This document shows, one piece after another, positions 14,835 through 23,358 of a stretch of 23,742 nt of DNA. The DNA is taken from the NCBI GenBank assembly GCA_043721315.1, contig JAYSQZ010000049.1:1-23742 (forward strand), given 5' to 3'. The number at the start of each line of letters is the position of its first letter. Position 1 is the stretch's first letter. The notes below the pieces were generated by a model. That model made no database searches, was not told the origin of the DNA, and worked only from the letters and a program-made list of their open reading frames with translations. The position numbers were made by a program, and so were the translations under genes. This stretch comes from Elstera sp043721315 (lineage in GTDB: Bacteria > Pseudomonadota > Alphaproteobacteria > Elsterales > Elsteraceae).

Positions 14835-16415
14835 GTGCCCGCCCTCGCCTGCGCGCTGATCCTTCTCGCCGCCCTCGGTGCGGGTATTGGCCCGGTTCTG
14901 GCCCTCGGAATGGGTTCGGAGCGCGGCATCGGGGCCAGCCTCTCGGTGCTGTGGGGCGATGCCTATTTGCGTCAGGTGATCCTGTTTACGCTCGGGCAAG
15001 CCGCACTCTCAACCCTGCTGGCTGTGGTTGGTGCCGTGCCGGTGGCGCGGGCGCTGGCGCGGCGGCAGGCGTTTCTGGGGCGAGAGTTGCTGCTGCATCT
15101 GCTTGCGGTGCCGTTGCTGCTTCCGGCCTTGGTGGGTGTGTTGGCGCTGGTCACGCTCTATGGGCAGAAGGGCTGGATCGCCGAGATCGTGCGCGCGTTT
15201 GGGGGGGAGATGCCGCCGCTGTATGGCCTGGGCGGTATTCTGTTGGCGCACACATTCTTCAATCTGCCGCTTGCGGCCCGCCTGCTGCTGCGCGCGCTCG
15301 AAACCGTGCCGGGGGAAAGCTGGCGGCTCGCGGCGCAACTGGGGTTCTCGCCGGGGCATGTGTGGCGTTTTATCGACCGTCCAGTGATCTTGCGCGCCCT
15401 CCCCGCGATTGCGGCGTTGGTATTTTTGCTGTGTGCGGGCAGCTTTACCATCGTGCTCGCCCTTGGCGGCGGTCCCGGCGCGACGACGCTGGAAGTCGCA
15501 CTCTATGAAGCGCTACGCCTGGATTTCGACCCAACCCGCGCCGCCCTGCTCGCGCTGCTGCAAACCGGCCTGTGCCTTGCGATTGGTGCGCTGGTGTTGC
15601 GCCTCACCCCGCCTACCGTGCCGCTCAGTCTGGGGCCGGGGCGCTGGGCGGCGCGGCCCGACGCGGCCCTGCTGCGGACCCGGTTAACCGATGGGGCAAC
15701 GATTCTGCTCGCGGCGTTGTTCGTCGGCTTGCCGATTGCGGGCATAATCGTCGCTGGATTGCGCGGGCCGATGAACCGGGTGTTGCTCGATCCCGATCTC
15801 TGGGTCGCGCTCGCCAACTCCTTCAGGCTGATTGGGTTTGCGACCCCGCTCACGCTGCTGCTCGCGGGCGGTTTGCTGCTGGGGGGGCGACGGCTGCCGG
15901 AGCGCGCCCGCCAACGCCTCGCCGGGCTTGGGGTTCTACCGTTGGCGCTGCCGCCTATCGTGATCGGGACCGGCTGGTTCATTCTCTTCCGCCCGCTCGT
16001 GCTCGCCCCGTGGGTCGCCATTGCCTTGACGGTCGCCCTGACGGCGTTAATGGCCCTGCCCTACGCCTTACGCGCCCTCACGCCTGGGGTAGCAGAGGCG
16101 GCAGCCCGTCATGATCGGCTGTGCCGCGCGCTTGGAGTCACGGGCTGGCAACGGTTTCGGCTTATTGATTTTCCCAGCCTACGCCGCCCGCTGGCAACCG
16201 CAACGGCGCTAACGGCAGCGCTTAGTCTCGGCGATCTTGGCGCGGTAGCGCTGTTCGGCGCAACCGAGACTGCCGCGCTGCCCGCGCTGCTGTTCAGCCG
16301 CATGGGCAGTTACCGTTTCGATGAGGCCGCTGTGATTGCGCTGTTCTTTTTGCTGGTCGGCCTGGGATTATTTTTTGGCATCGAGAAAGGCTTTGGCCAT
16401 GACCGCCGCGCTTGA
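14835..16415 (+). CDS. thiP: Thiamine ABC transporter permease
   Basis: A 526-residue inner-membrane permease made of two fused halves, as in other ThiP proteins. Each half has about six hydrophobic segments and an EAA loop contacting the ATPase: one around residues 155-185 (LETVPGESWRLAAQLGF), the second around 418-450 (GVAEAAARHDRLCRALGV). GTG at 14835 is the first usable in-frame start after thiB; an ATG at 14796 in the same frame is followed by a stop at 14805. No ribosome site is obvious, so translation is probably coupled to thiB ten bases upstream. The last 17 bases overlap thiQ. Confidence 0.95.
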   Translation: MPALACALILLAALGAGIGPVLALGMGSERGIGASLSVLWGDAYLRQVILFTLGQAALSTLLAVVGAVPVARALARRQAFLGRELLLHLLAVPLLLPALVGVLALVTLYGQKGWIAEIVRAFGGEMPPLYGLGGILLAHTFFNLPLAARLLLRALETVPGESWRLAAQLGFSPGHVWRFIDRPVILRALPAIAALVFLLCAGSFTIVLALGGGPGATTLEVALYEALRLDFDPTRAALLALLQTGLCLAIGALVLRLTPPTVPLSLGPGRWAARPDAALLRTRLTDGATILLAALFVGLPIAGIIVAGLRGPMNRVLLDPDLWVALANSFRLIGFATPLTLLLAGGLLLGGRRLPERARQRLAGLGVLPLALPPIVIGTGWFILFRPLVLAPWVAIALTVALTALMALPYALRALTPGVAEAAARHDRLCRALGVTGWQRFRLIDFPSLRRPLATATALTAALSLGDLGAVALFGATETAALPALLFSRMGSYRFDEAAVIALFFLLVGLGLFFGIEKGFGHDRRA

Positions 16416-17115
16416 GGTGCAAGACCTCCGCTTTACCTACGAGACGATGGCAATGCGCTTCGATCTTACGCTCGCGCGCGGCGATTTTCTGGCGCTCATC
16501 GGCCCAAGTGGGGCGGGAAAATCGACCTTGTTGAACCTCATTGCCGGGTTCGAGACGCCGCAGTCGGGCAGTATTCGCCTGCTCGGGCAGGACGTAAGCA
16601 ACCTGCCCCCCGCCCGCCGCCCGGTAACGACGGTGTTTCAGGAGCATAACCTTTTCGATCACCTCGACTGCGGCACTAACGTGCGCTTAGGACTTTTGCC
16701 CGCTTCGATCAAAAATCGCGCGGCCCATACCGCCGCAACGGAAGCGCTGGAGCAGGTGGGCCTTGCGGGGTTCGAGACCCGCCCGGCGCGCGACCTGTCG
16801 GGCGGGCAGCGGCAGCGCGTGGCGATTGCGCGGGCGCTCGTGCGGGCGCGCACCTGCCCACTTCTTCTGTTGGACGAACCTTTCGCCGCCCTCGGCCCGG
16901 CCCAACGCCGCGAGATGCTGGACCTCATCGACGGGTTGCGACACCACCACGGGCTAACCGTGCTGCTGGTCAGCCATCACCCCGATGAAGCCCGCCACGC
17001 CGCCCAACGCTGCGCGTTTCTCGATACAGGCCAAATCGTTGCGCTCGACGAGACCGCAACCCTGTTGGCGCGCACTGATTTGCCGGGCTTAACGGCCTAC
17101 CTGGGTGATATTTAG
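16399..17115 (+). CDS. thiQ: Thiamine ABC transporter ATP-binding protein
   Basis: A 238-residue ATPase that powers thiamine import through ThiP. Walker A GPSGAGKST (35-43), Q-loop Gln81, signature LSGGQ (133-137), Walker B LLLLDE (155-160) and the H-loop His193 are intact. The D-loop reads AALG where most ABC proteins have SALD; I recall this Gly in other alphaproteobacterial ThiQ proteins, but have not verified it. The ATG at 16399 overlaps thiP by 17 bases and has AAAGG (16386-16390) eight bases upstream; the longer frame from 16336 lies within thiP and is rejected. The stop is three bases from that of the convergent ppx. Confidence 0.95.
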   Translation: MTAALEVQDLRFTYETMAMRFDLTLARGDFLALIGPSGAGKSTLLNLIAGFETPQSGSIRLLGQDVSNLPPARRPVTTVFQEHNLFDHLDCGTNVRLGLLPASIKNRAAHTAATEALEQVGLAGFETRPARDLSGGQRQRVAIARALVRARTCPLLLLDEPFAALGPAQRREMLDLIDGLRHHHGLTVLLVSHHPDEARHAAQRCAFLDTGQIVALDETATLLARTDLPGLTAYLGDI

Positions 17116-17118
17116 CGC

Positions 17119-18609
17119 CTACTTGGCCGGAACCATGCCCACGTCCGGCACAATTCGAGTGGTTACTTCCAGAATTTTGCCCAAGGTTTCTATGCGCCGA
17201 TACACCGCATCGCCCAACACAACGGAACCATCGGTAGGCAGCGAGAGGGTTAGCAGGCTGCCATCAACCGTGAGCGCCACATGATCGAGCACACCCGGCG
17301 CACCACCAGAGAGCAGATAGCCCAAGCGCAAGGCAATTCCCACCGCGCCCGCCATCCGAAGCTGGGCGGGGGTGAGTAGATGCGTCGGCACTGCATCGGG
17401 CAAGGCTTCCCGGCTTGCGCCATAGCGCATGGCAATCGCGGTAGCGAGGAACGCCCGACCAGGATGATCAATGCCGGTAAGTTGCGCCTGCAAGACGCGG
17501 CGATAGGCAAGCGCTACGCGGTAATCGGGATGCTCGGTCCAAGCGATATCTGATAGACGGCAGGCGGCTTCGGTCAAGCGGCGCACGTCGGCATCATCCG
17601 GCGGCAGCAACGGCCCAACGAAACGCAGCAACTCCCGGTACGATAGCGCAAAGCGGCTATCGCCCACTAAGGTCTCGCAGCTTGCCATCAGCGGATCTTG
17701 CGTGCGAACCGACGGGTGAAGCCGATCAAACAGCGCCCCTTCCCGCAAGCCCGCTGCCGAAAAGATAATAGTGGCGGGATTGGCGACCGCAAAAAGCTGC
17801 TCATAGACCAGTGCCGCCCAAGGCAACGTATCGGCCCGGCGGCGTGATACATCGGGGCGGCGGCGGATCGTGTCACGGTCCATCCGGTGAATGCGCTGGA
17901 AAAAGCTCGCCGCCGTGGCCGCCGGCACGGCGTAATGATGAATAATATGGAGCGGGTACTGATACTGCTCCATCATCATCCGCGCTAACGTGCGCCACGC
18001 CCCGCCGACCGCGTAAAAATTACGACCGTTTAGGTTGGGCAACCACGGTACATCCTGCAACGCCCGCTTGATCAAACCCGCGCCGCGCCGCACCGAATTA
18101 TCGGCGGCATCCATCAGGCGCAAGGGGCCGATGGGCAGGGAAATTCGGTCGCCGAGCTTCCCGCCGCCAACGTCGATCAACTCCAAGCTGCCCCCACCTA
18201 AATCGCCGACCACGCCATCGGCATCGGGAATGGCCGACACGACCCCCAGGGCAGATAGGCGCGCTTCTTCGGTTCCGGCAATCACGGTAACGGGCAGGCC
18301 CATCACCCGTTCAGCTTCCGCAACAAAACTGGGGCCATCTTCGGCATCGCGTACTGCCGCCGTAGCGTAGATCAAGGTTTCGCACACGTTCATCGCGTGA
18401 ATGAGCGCGCGAAACCGCCCAAGGTTGGCGATCGCGCTGCGCCGCCCTTCGGGACTGAGACGGCCCGTGGCCGTAATCCCCCGCCCCAGGCCGCACATAA
18501 CCTTTTCGTTAAAAAGGGTAAGCGGCGCGCGCGACGTGTCCCGATACACGACAAGACGGCAGGAGTTCGAGCCTATATCTATAATGGCAGTACGTTTAGA
18601 GGTAGGCAT
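17119..18609 (-). CDS. ppx: Exopolyphosphatase (Ppx/GppA family)
   Basis: A 496-residue phosphatase of the ASKHA fold that degrades polyphosphate; family members may also hydrolyse pppGpp, so the substrate is not settled by sequence alone. DIGSNSCRLVVY (11-22) and GDLGGGSLEL (135-144) are the two nucleotide/phosphate loops, and GTEEARL (112-118) carries the catalytic-region glutamates. A C-terminal region of about 180 residues has the HD-like helical character of alphaproteobacterial Ppx. It follows ppk with a 71-base gap, so the two are likely cotranscribed; that gap holds only a small stem (18626-18631 with 18638-18643). No strong ribosome site is visible before the ATG at 18609. Confidence 0.93.
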   Translation of the reverse strand: MPTSKRTAIIDIGSNSCRLVVYRDTSRAPLTLFNEKVMCGLGRGITATGRLSPEGRRSAIANLGRFRALIHAMNVCETLIYATAAVRDAEDGPSFVAEAERVMGLPVTVIAGTEEARLSALGVVSAIPDADGVVGDLGGGSLELIDVGGGKLGDRISLPIGPLRLMDAADNSVRRGAGLIKRALQDVPWLPNLNGRNFYAVGGAWRTLARMMMEQYQYPLHIIHHYAVPAATAASFFQRIHRMDRDTIRRRPDVSRRRADTLPWAALVYEQLFAVANPATIIFSAAGLREGALFDRLHPSVRTQDPLMASCETLVGDSRFALSYRELLRFVGPLLPPDDADVRRLTEAACRLSDIAWTEHPDYRVALAYRRVLQAQLTGIDHPGRAFLATAIAMRYGASREALPDAVPTHLLTPAQLRMAGAVGIALRLGYLLSGGAPGVLDHVALTVDGSLLTLSLPTDGSVVLGDAVYRRIETLGKILEVTTRIVPDVGMVPAK

Positions 18610-18680
18610 CTAGCGCAAATCCCGAGCAAACAGCATCGTTTGCGACGACGCATTCGCGTAAAAAAAACAACACCTAACCC

Positions 18681-20879
18681 CTAGTCCTTCGGCTTTTGGC
18701 GCGTGCGGGTTTGGGCGCCGCGACGTTGCCCCGATCCGCGACCTGATAGGCTGGGATTGGTCATAAAGAAGGTATGGGCCGAAAATCCATCCAAAGCCTC
18801 CGGCGGACGCACATAGCTGCCATCCGGTTGCAAGAACCAAGTTTGGGCTTGATCTTTCATATTCCCCGCCATGATCTGATCGAGGATCTGCTGATGCACG
18901 GTGGGCGTTTCAATCGGCACTAGGGTTTCAACCCGCCAATCCAAATTGCGCGGCATCCAATCGGCGGACGAGATGAAGACCTTGGCGTAGCGCGAGGGCA
19001 ACTCGTGACCATTACCGAAGCACACCACCCGGCTATGCTCCAAGAACCGCCCAACGATGGAGCGAACGCGGATATTCTCCGATAGGCCCGGAACGCCAGG
19101 GCGCAAGCAGCAAATACCGCGAATGACCAGTTCCACCTTCACGCCGGCCTCGCTGGCGCGGTAGAGAGCATCAATGATCTCGGGATCGACGAGAGCGTTC
19201 ATCTTCGCCCAAATACCCGCTGGGCGACCGGCATGGGCGAAATCAATCTCTTGCTGAATATACTTCAGAATCGCCGGGCGCACGGTAAGCGGCGCAATCG
19301 CGATTTTTTCTAACCGGTCGGGGCTGGCGTAACCCGTCATGAAGTTAAACACGCGCGTGGCATCGCGGCACAGCACCGGATCGCAAGTAAAGAACGACAG
19401 ATCGGTGTAAACCTTCGCCGTAATCGGATGATAATTACCGGTGCCGAAATGCACATAAGAGCGCAAATCACCGCCCTCCCGCCGCACGACCAGCGATACT
19501 TTGGCGTGGGTTTTCAAATCTATAAACCCATAAACCACTTGCGCGCCCGCGCGCTCCAAATCGCGCGCCCAGCGGATATTAGCCTCTTCATCGAAACGGG
19601 CTTTGAGTTCCACCAGCGCCGTGACCGACTTACCCGCTTCCGCCGCTTCTACCAGCGCACGGACGATGGGGCTATTGTCGGAGGTACGATAGAGCGTCTG
19701 CTTAATCGCAATCACCGCCGGGTCGCGCGCGGCTTGCAGCAAAAACTGCACAACCACATCGAAACTCTCGTAGGGGTGATGAACGACAATATCTTTCTGG
19801 CGGATCGCAGCAAAACAATCGCCGCCGAAATCGCGAATACGCTCCGGGAAACGGGCGTTGTAGGGGGGGAACAACAGATCGTGACGCTCATCGACGATCA
19901 TCTGTTTTACGTCGGCCAGGCCCACGATGGCCGAGGTATCGAACACACCAGCGCGGGCTACGTGCAACTGGTCGATAACAAACGCCCGCAAATCTTCCGG
20001 CATTCCTGCATTCACGACAAGACGAATGACAAGACCGCGACGGCGGCGCTTTAGGGCCGATTCGAACAGGCGAACCAGATCTTCCGCCCCTTCATCAATT
20101 TCCATTTCGCTGTCGCGGTTGATGCGGAACAGGCCTTTGGCCAGAATCTCGAAACCGGGGAACAACCGATCTAAGAACTGACCGATCAAATCTTCCACGG
20201 CGAGGAAACGGATGCCGCTGCTAGCGGGCACGCGAATGAAGCGGCGGATTTGCGCCGGTTGCGGCAGCAGCGCGCGCATCACCTTGCCGTCCGACGATCG
20301 CACCATCTGCACCACCATCGCGGAGCCGCGATTGGGGATAAAGGGGAACGGATGCGCCGGGTCAATCGCCATCGGCGTCATCACGGGGAAAATCTGCTCG
20401 TCGAAGAAAGTCGAGGCCCAGGCGCGCTCTTCCACGGTCAGCGCGTTAGGGTCGGCCAGAGTAATCCCCGTCGCCGCCATTTCAGTGAGGAGGGTCTGCC
20501 AGATGGCTTCTTGAAAATCGGTCAGCACACGCACGGCTTCGCGCAGGTCGATGAGTTGCTGAGTAGGGGTCAGCCCGTCTTGGCTTACGCCCGCAACGCC
20601 TTCCGCAACTTGGCCTTCAAGGCCCGCGACGCGGACCATGAAAAACTCGTCGAGATTAGCTTCAGAGATCGACAAAAACCGCAGCCGCTCCAGTAATGGA
20701 TGACGGGCATTCTCAGCCTCTTCCAACACCCGGCGATTGAACGCCAACCACGAAAGCTCCCGATTGATGAACCGTTGCGGCATGGTTTTAGTGATTTGCG
20801 CCAGCGAGACGGTTTCAGCGTGGCCGAGGTTTCGGACGGTCGCAAGATCGGGGGCTTGAGCGGGGAGAGCCGTGGTCAT
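18681..20879 (-). CDS. ppk: Polyphosphate kinase 1
   Basis: PPK1 reversibly makes inorganic polyphosphate from ATP. The ATG at 20879 (732 residues) is preferred because GAGGA (20889-20885) lies five bases upstream; an ATG at 20891 adds four residues. The four PPK1 domains are in order: N-domain with FINRELSWLAFN, head domain, and two phospholipase-D-like C domains. The autophosphorylated His is in LKTHAKVSLVVRR (residue 458 from this start), near HFGTGNYHP; the second conserved His is in FLEHSRVVCFGNG (residue 615). A basic tail rich in Arg, Gln and Lys extends the last 20 residues and is probably disordered. ppx follows; hda lies 100 bases upstream. A possible Pho-type half site is present upstream. 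Confidence 0.96.
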   Translation of the reverse strand: MTTALPAQAPDLATVRNLGHAETVSLAQITKTMPQRFINRELSWLAFNRRVLEEAENARHPLLERLRFLSISEANLDEFFMVRVAGLEGQVAEGVAGVSQDGLTPTQQLIDLREAVRVLTDFQEAIWQTLLTEMAATGITLADPNALTVEERAWASTFFDEQIFPVMTPMAIDPAHPFPFIPNRGSAMVVQMVRSSDGKVMRALLPQPAQIRRFIRVPASSGIRFLAVEDLIGQFLDRLFPGFEILAKGLFRINRDSEMEIDEGAEDLVRLFESALKRRRRGLVIRLVVNAGMPEDLRAFVIDQLHVARAGVFDTSAIVGLADVKQMIVDERHDLLFPPYNARFPERIRDFGGDCFAAIRQKDIVVHHPYESFDVVVQFLLQAARDPAVIAIKQTLYRTSDNSPIVRALVEAAEAGKSVTALVELKARFDEEANIRWARDLERAGAQVVYGFIDLKTHAKVSLVVRREGGDLRSYVHFGTGNYHPITAKVYTDLSFFTCDPVLCRDATRVFNFMTGYASPDRLEKIAIAPLTVRPAILKYIQQEIDFAHAGRPAGIWAKMNALVDPEIIDALYRASEAGVKVELVIRGICCLRPGVPGLSENIRVRSIVGRFLEHSRVVCFGNGHELPSRYAKVFISSADWMPRNLDWRVETLVPIETPTVHQQILDQIMAGNMKDQAQTWFLQPDGSYVRPPEALDGFSAHTFFMTNPSLSGRGSGQRRGAQTRTRQKPKD

Positions 20880-20914
20880 AGTCGTCCTCATATCATCGCG
20901 GGGCCGGATGAGCG

Positions 20915-20949
20915 GCTATAACATACTCATGGCACCGGGAGCATGACAG
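20915..20949 (-). promoter_or_regulatory. Possible PhoB-type site and promoter upstream of ppk
   Basis: On the minus strand a perfect CTGTCAT (20949-20943) is followed seven bases later by GTGCCAT (20935-20929, 5 of 7 matches) and eight bases later by TATAGC (20920-20915). Canonical Pho boxes have two direct heptamers spaced by four bases, so the spacing is wrong. It is suggestive only because ppk is often phosphate-regulated. Confidence 0.25.
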
Positions 20950-20979
20950 AGTGATGACGATACGCAAAGTGCCGCACAC

Positions 20980-21678
20980 TTATTCGCGCCCGCCCGCGTC
21001 ATCCGGCTCCTGAAGAACCTTCCGCGCGAGGGCCAAGGTGATTGGCTTTTGGGCCGAGAGCGCCGCCCGATTAAGTTCAGTCGCAAGCCCGGCAATGGCG
21101 GCAAAACTGCGCTCGATGCGTGGCAGCAGATAGCGTAGCACCGTAGGGTCGAAACTTGCCCCCAGGTCCGCTAAATGTTTCACCAGCAAGGCCGACAATA
21201 GCGCGTCGTCGGGCAAGCTAATCTCCACCTGCGGCAAAGCAGCAAGGCGCGAGGCGAGATCGGGCAGGCGCACAGGCCAACGCGCCGCAGGCTCCCGCGC
21301 GACGATCAGCGCTTGGCCGCTCCGCTCCCGCAGGAGATTAAGCAGATGAAACCAAGGCGCTTCGGCAGCAGGCTCTGGGTGCGGCTCGGCGTGCAGATCA
21401 ATCAGCAACCGCGCCCCCTGTGGAACCAGGGCATCGAGATCGACCCTCCCCCCAGGCCACACGCTAGCAGCCCCGCTGCGTTGCGCCCAAACCGAGGCGA
21501 GATGGGATTTACCCGCGCCCGCAGGCCCCGTGAGAACCAGCGCCGAGGCAGGCCAGTCCGGCCAACGGTCGATCCACGCCACGGCCAGGGCATTGCACGG
21601 CGTGACTAGAAAATCTTCCTCCCCCAAGGCCGGGCGAAACCCGAGCGCGAGGGGGAGTTGATGGGGGGATGCCGTCAT
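20980..21678 (-). CDS. hda: DnaA regulatory inactivator Hda (HdaA)
   Basis: A 232-residue DnaA-like AAA+ protein that, loaded on the beta clamp, stimulates ATP hydrolysis by DnaA and so blocks over-initiation of replication. The N-terminus has a clamp-binding QLPL motif (7-10). Walker A is GPAGAGKS (51-58), Walker B-like LLIDL lies at 91-95, and the box VII arginine is likely Arg144 (ASRL). There is no DNA-binding domain IV, which separates it from DnaA itself. GAGG lies five bases before the ATG, and the first codon overlaps the stop of the upstream AI-2E-family gene in ATGA, so translation is coupled. The same hda neighbourhood is known in Caulobacter and relatives. Confidence 0.94.
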   Translation of the reverse strand: MTASPHQLPLALGFRPALGEEDFLVTPCNALAVAWIDRWPDWPASALVLTGPAGAGKSHLASVWAQRSGAASVWPGGRVDLDALVPQGARLLIDLHAEPHPEPAAEAPWFHLLNLLRERSGQALIVAREPAARWPVRLPDLASRLAALPQVEISLPDDALLSALLVKHLADLGASFDPTVLRYLLPRIERSFAAIAGLATELNRAALSAQKPITLALARKVLQEPDDAGGRE

Positions 21679-22751
21679 TGGGCCTCAGGCGGGGGCGGCG
21701 GATCGTAAAGATCGGAGGCAAGATAATGCGCCACCCCAAACCGGACCAGCACCCCTATGACCGCCATAACCGGCACCGCCATCAAGACCCCCAGGAAACC
21801 GAACAGCGTGCCCCCCGCTAACAGGGCAAAGATGATCCAAACCGGATGCAAGCGCACACGGTCGCCCACCAGCCACGGCTGAAGCACATAGCCTTCCAGC
21901 ACTTGACCAGCCCCAAAAACCCCGGCGACGATAATCACCGGCAGCCACTCATCAAACTGTAGTATGGCAAGGCCAACGGAGGTTACGCCACCAACAAACG
22001 CGCCGACGAAGGGAATGAAGGACAACAGCCCGGCAAGCAGACCAATAATAATCCCGAAATCAAGCCCAACAACCCGCAACCCGACTGCATAAAAAATACC
22101 GAGACTGAGGCATAGCAGCGCTTGCCCGCGCGCGAACCCGGAAAGAATCGCATCAATTTCACGGGCTTGAGTGCGGATCGTTTCGGCGGCGCTGAGAGGC
22201 AACCACGAGTTGATTTTTGCGACCAGCATATCCCAATCGCGCAACAAGTAGAAAGCAACCACCGGCGTCACGAAAATCAGCGAGAGGATGTTGACGACAG
22301 CAAGGCCGCCCACCAGCAGATTGCCGATGAACTGCGCCACATAGCCCAAGGCTTTCCCCGCATCGGCCCCTGCGGCGGCGCGCAGGTTGATGATGTCGGC
22401 GTCCGATACGCCAAAATCGCGCTGGGCATCGACCAGCCACAGGTTAGCCCGGTCTTGGATCGTCGTTAAAATGGTGGGCAGCCGCTGGGCCAGTTCCACC
22501 GCCTGAACCTGGATGATGGGCACGAACAGCAGCAGCACTAGAAAACAGGTGAGAAAAAAGGCAAGGATCGTAACAAGGCTGCCAAGCCCCCGCCCCAACC
22601 CGCGCCGCTCTAACCAATCGACAGTCGGATCGAGGAAATAAGCAATCCCCGCCCCCGCCACGAACGGCAGCAGCACCGGCGTAATTTGCCACAAGATGAT
22701 GAAGCCCAAAGCGCCGAACCCGATCATCCAACGCCATTTGTGAACGCTCAT
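21675..22751 (-). CDS. AI-2E/PerM-family membrane protein
   Basis: A 358-residue polytopic inner-membrane protein of the AI-2E transporter (PerM/YdiK/YhhT) superfamily. About seven to eight hydrophobic helices are evident; the family-typical cores LLSFIPFVGAFVGG, FGAGQVLEGYVLQPWLVGDRVRLHP and FGFLGVLMAVPVMAV are all present. Characterised members export autoinducer-2 or small ions, but most are uncharacterised, so I do not assign a substrate. The ATG at 22751 has GGGAGGG (22763-22757) five bases upstream; the open frame continues to 23072 only as an overlap with the phosphatidyltransferase gene. Both ends overlap neighbours by ATGA junctions. The C-terminus ends with a Pro-rich DPPPPPEAQ. Confidence 0.93.
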   Translation of the reverse strand: MSVHKWRWMIGFGALGFIILWQITPVLLPFVAGAGIAYFLDPTVDWLERRGLGRGLGSLVTILAFFLTCFLVLLLFVPIIQVQAVELAQRLPTILTTIQDRANLWLVDAQRDFGVSDADIINLRAAAGADAGKALGYVAQFIGNLLVGGLAVVNILSLIFVTPVVAFYLLRDWDMLVAKINSWLPLSAAETIRTQAREIDAILSGFARGQALLCLSLGIFYAVGLRVVGLDFGIIIGLLAGLLSFIPFVGAFVGGVTSVGLAILQFDEWLPVIIVAGVFGAGQVLEGYVLQPWLVGDRVRLHPVWIIFALLAGGTLFGFLGVLMAVPVMAVIGVLVRFGVAHYLASDLYDPPPPPEAQ

Positions 22752-23347
22752 ACCCGCCCTCCCTTCGCCTGCCCAATCAGGCGATGCCAGCGCCCGGCGT
22801 AAATCAAACCGCTTACCGCCGTCGTCGCGATCATCAGCGCCTCCAGTGCCAGGGTTAGCGGCTCGGCGCTTGCCGCCGACAGTCCCGTAAGCTGCGCCAC
22901 CATCCCCGATTCGAGCGATAAAATCCAGGCAATCACAAAGACTTGCAAAAACGTGTTCACCTTCGATACGAAAATGGGGCGAATATCTGCGGGAAACTTG
23001 CGCCAGTGGCACCACGCCAGCCCACCGAGAATCATCGCGTCGCGCCCCAAAACGAACAGCGTCACCGCCCAACTCAGCACGCCTTGGGCCGACAGCGCGA
23101 TATACATGCTGACCAACAGCAATTTATCGGCAGCGGGATCGAGATAGGTGCCAAGGGTGGATTGCAGACGAAAAATCCGTGCAATCGCACCGTCCAGCGC
23201 GTCCGAGACTGCGGCGATCACAAAGAGCCAAAATCCCGTCATAAACTCTCCTTGCACGAAAGCCGTTACCGTAAACGGCACGAGCAAAATACGCGCGCAG
23301 GAGATGATGTTGGGGATATGACGGATTTTCCGGCCCGGCACGGGCAC
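22748..23347 (-). CDS. CDP-alcohol phosphatidyltransferase, cardiolipin-synthase (eukaryote-like) type
   Basis: A 199-residue membrane enzyme with the complete CDP-alcohol motif DGxxAR-x8-GxxxD-xxxD at residues 52-74 (Asp52, Gly53, Ala56, Arg57, Gly66, Asp70, Asp74). Annotation pipelines would call it PgsA. However, RDAMI after residue 101 and FVSKVNT (126-132) look closer to mitochondrial cardiolipin synthases, from my memory of those sequences, than to E. coli PgsA. It could therefore make cardiolipin from CDP-diacylglycerol and phosphatidylglycerol. The start is GTG at 23347 with GGAGG (23357-23353) five bases upstream. It sits 11 bases after the DUF2066-like gene and overlaps the next gene by four bases (ATGA). 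Confidence 0.88.
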   Translation of the reverse strand: MPVPGRKIRHIPNIISCARILLVPFTVTAFVQGEFMTGFWLFVIAAVSDALDGAIARIFRLQSTLGTYLDPAADKLLLVSMYIALSAQGVLSWAVTLFVLGRDAMILGGLAWCHWRKFPADIRPIFVSKVNTFLQVFVIAWILSLESGMVAQLTGLSAASAEPLTLALEALMIATTAVSGLIYAGRWHRLIGQAKGGRV

Positions 23348-23358
23348 CTTCGCCTCCG

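Noticed and set aside
15503..16021. 172-residue minus-strand frame opposite thiP
   Set aside because: Ser/Arg/Pro-rich, antisense to a well-supported permease, and without any domain.
19428..20054. A 208-residue plus-strand open frame opposite ppk
   Set aside because: It is antisense to the conserved catalytic core of ppk, shows no recognisable domain and is the expected shadow of a GC-rich gene.
22752..23072. N-terminal extension of the AI-2E/PerM-family frame
   Set aside because: The extension overlaps the phosphatidyltransferase gene, has no family similarity, and a strong ribosome site and ATG at 22751 explain the real start.
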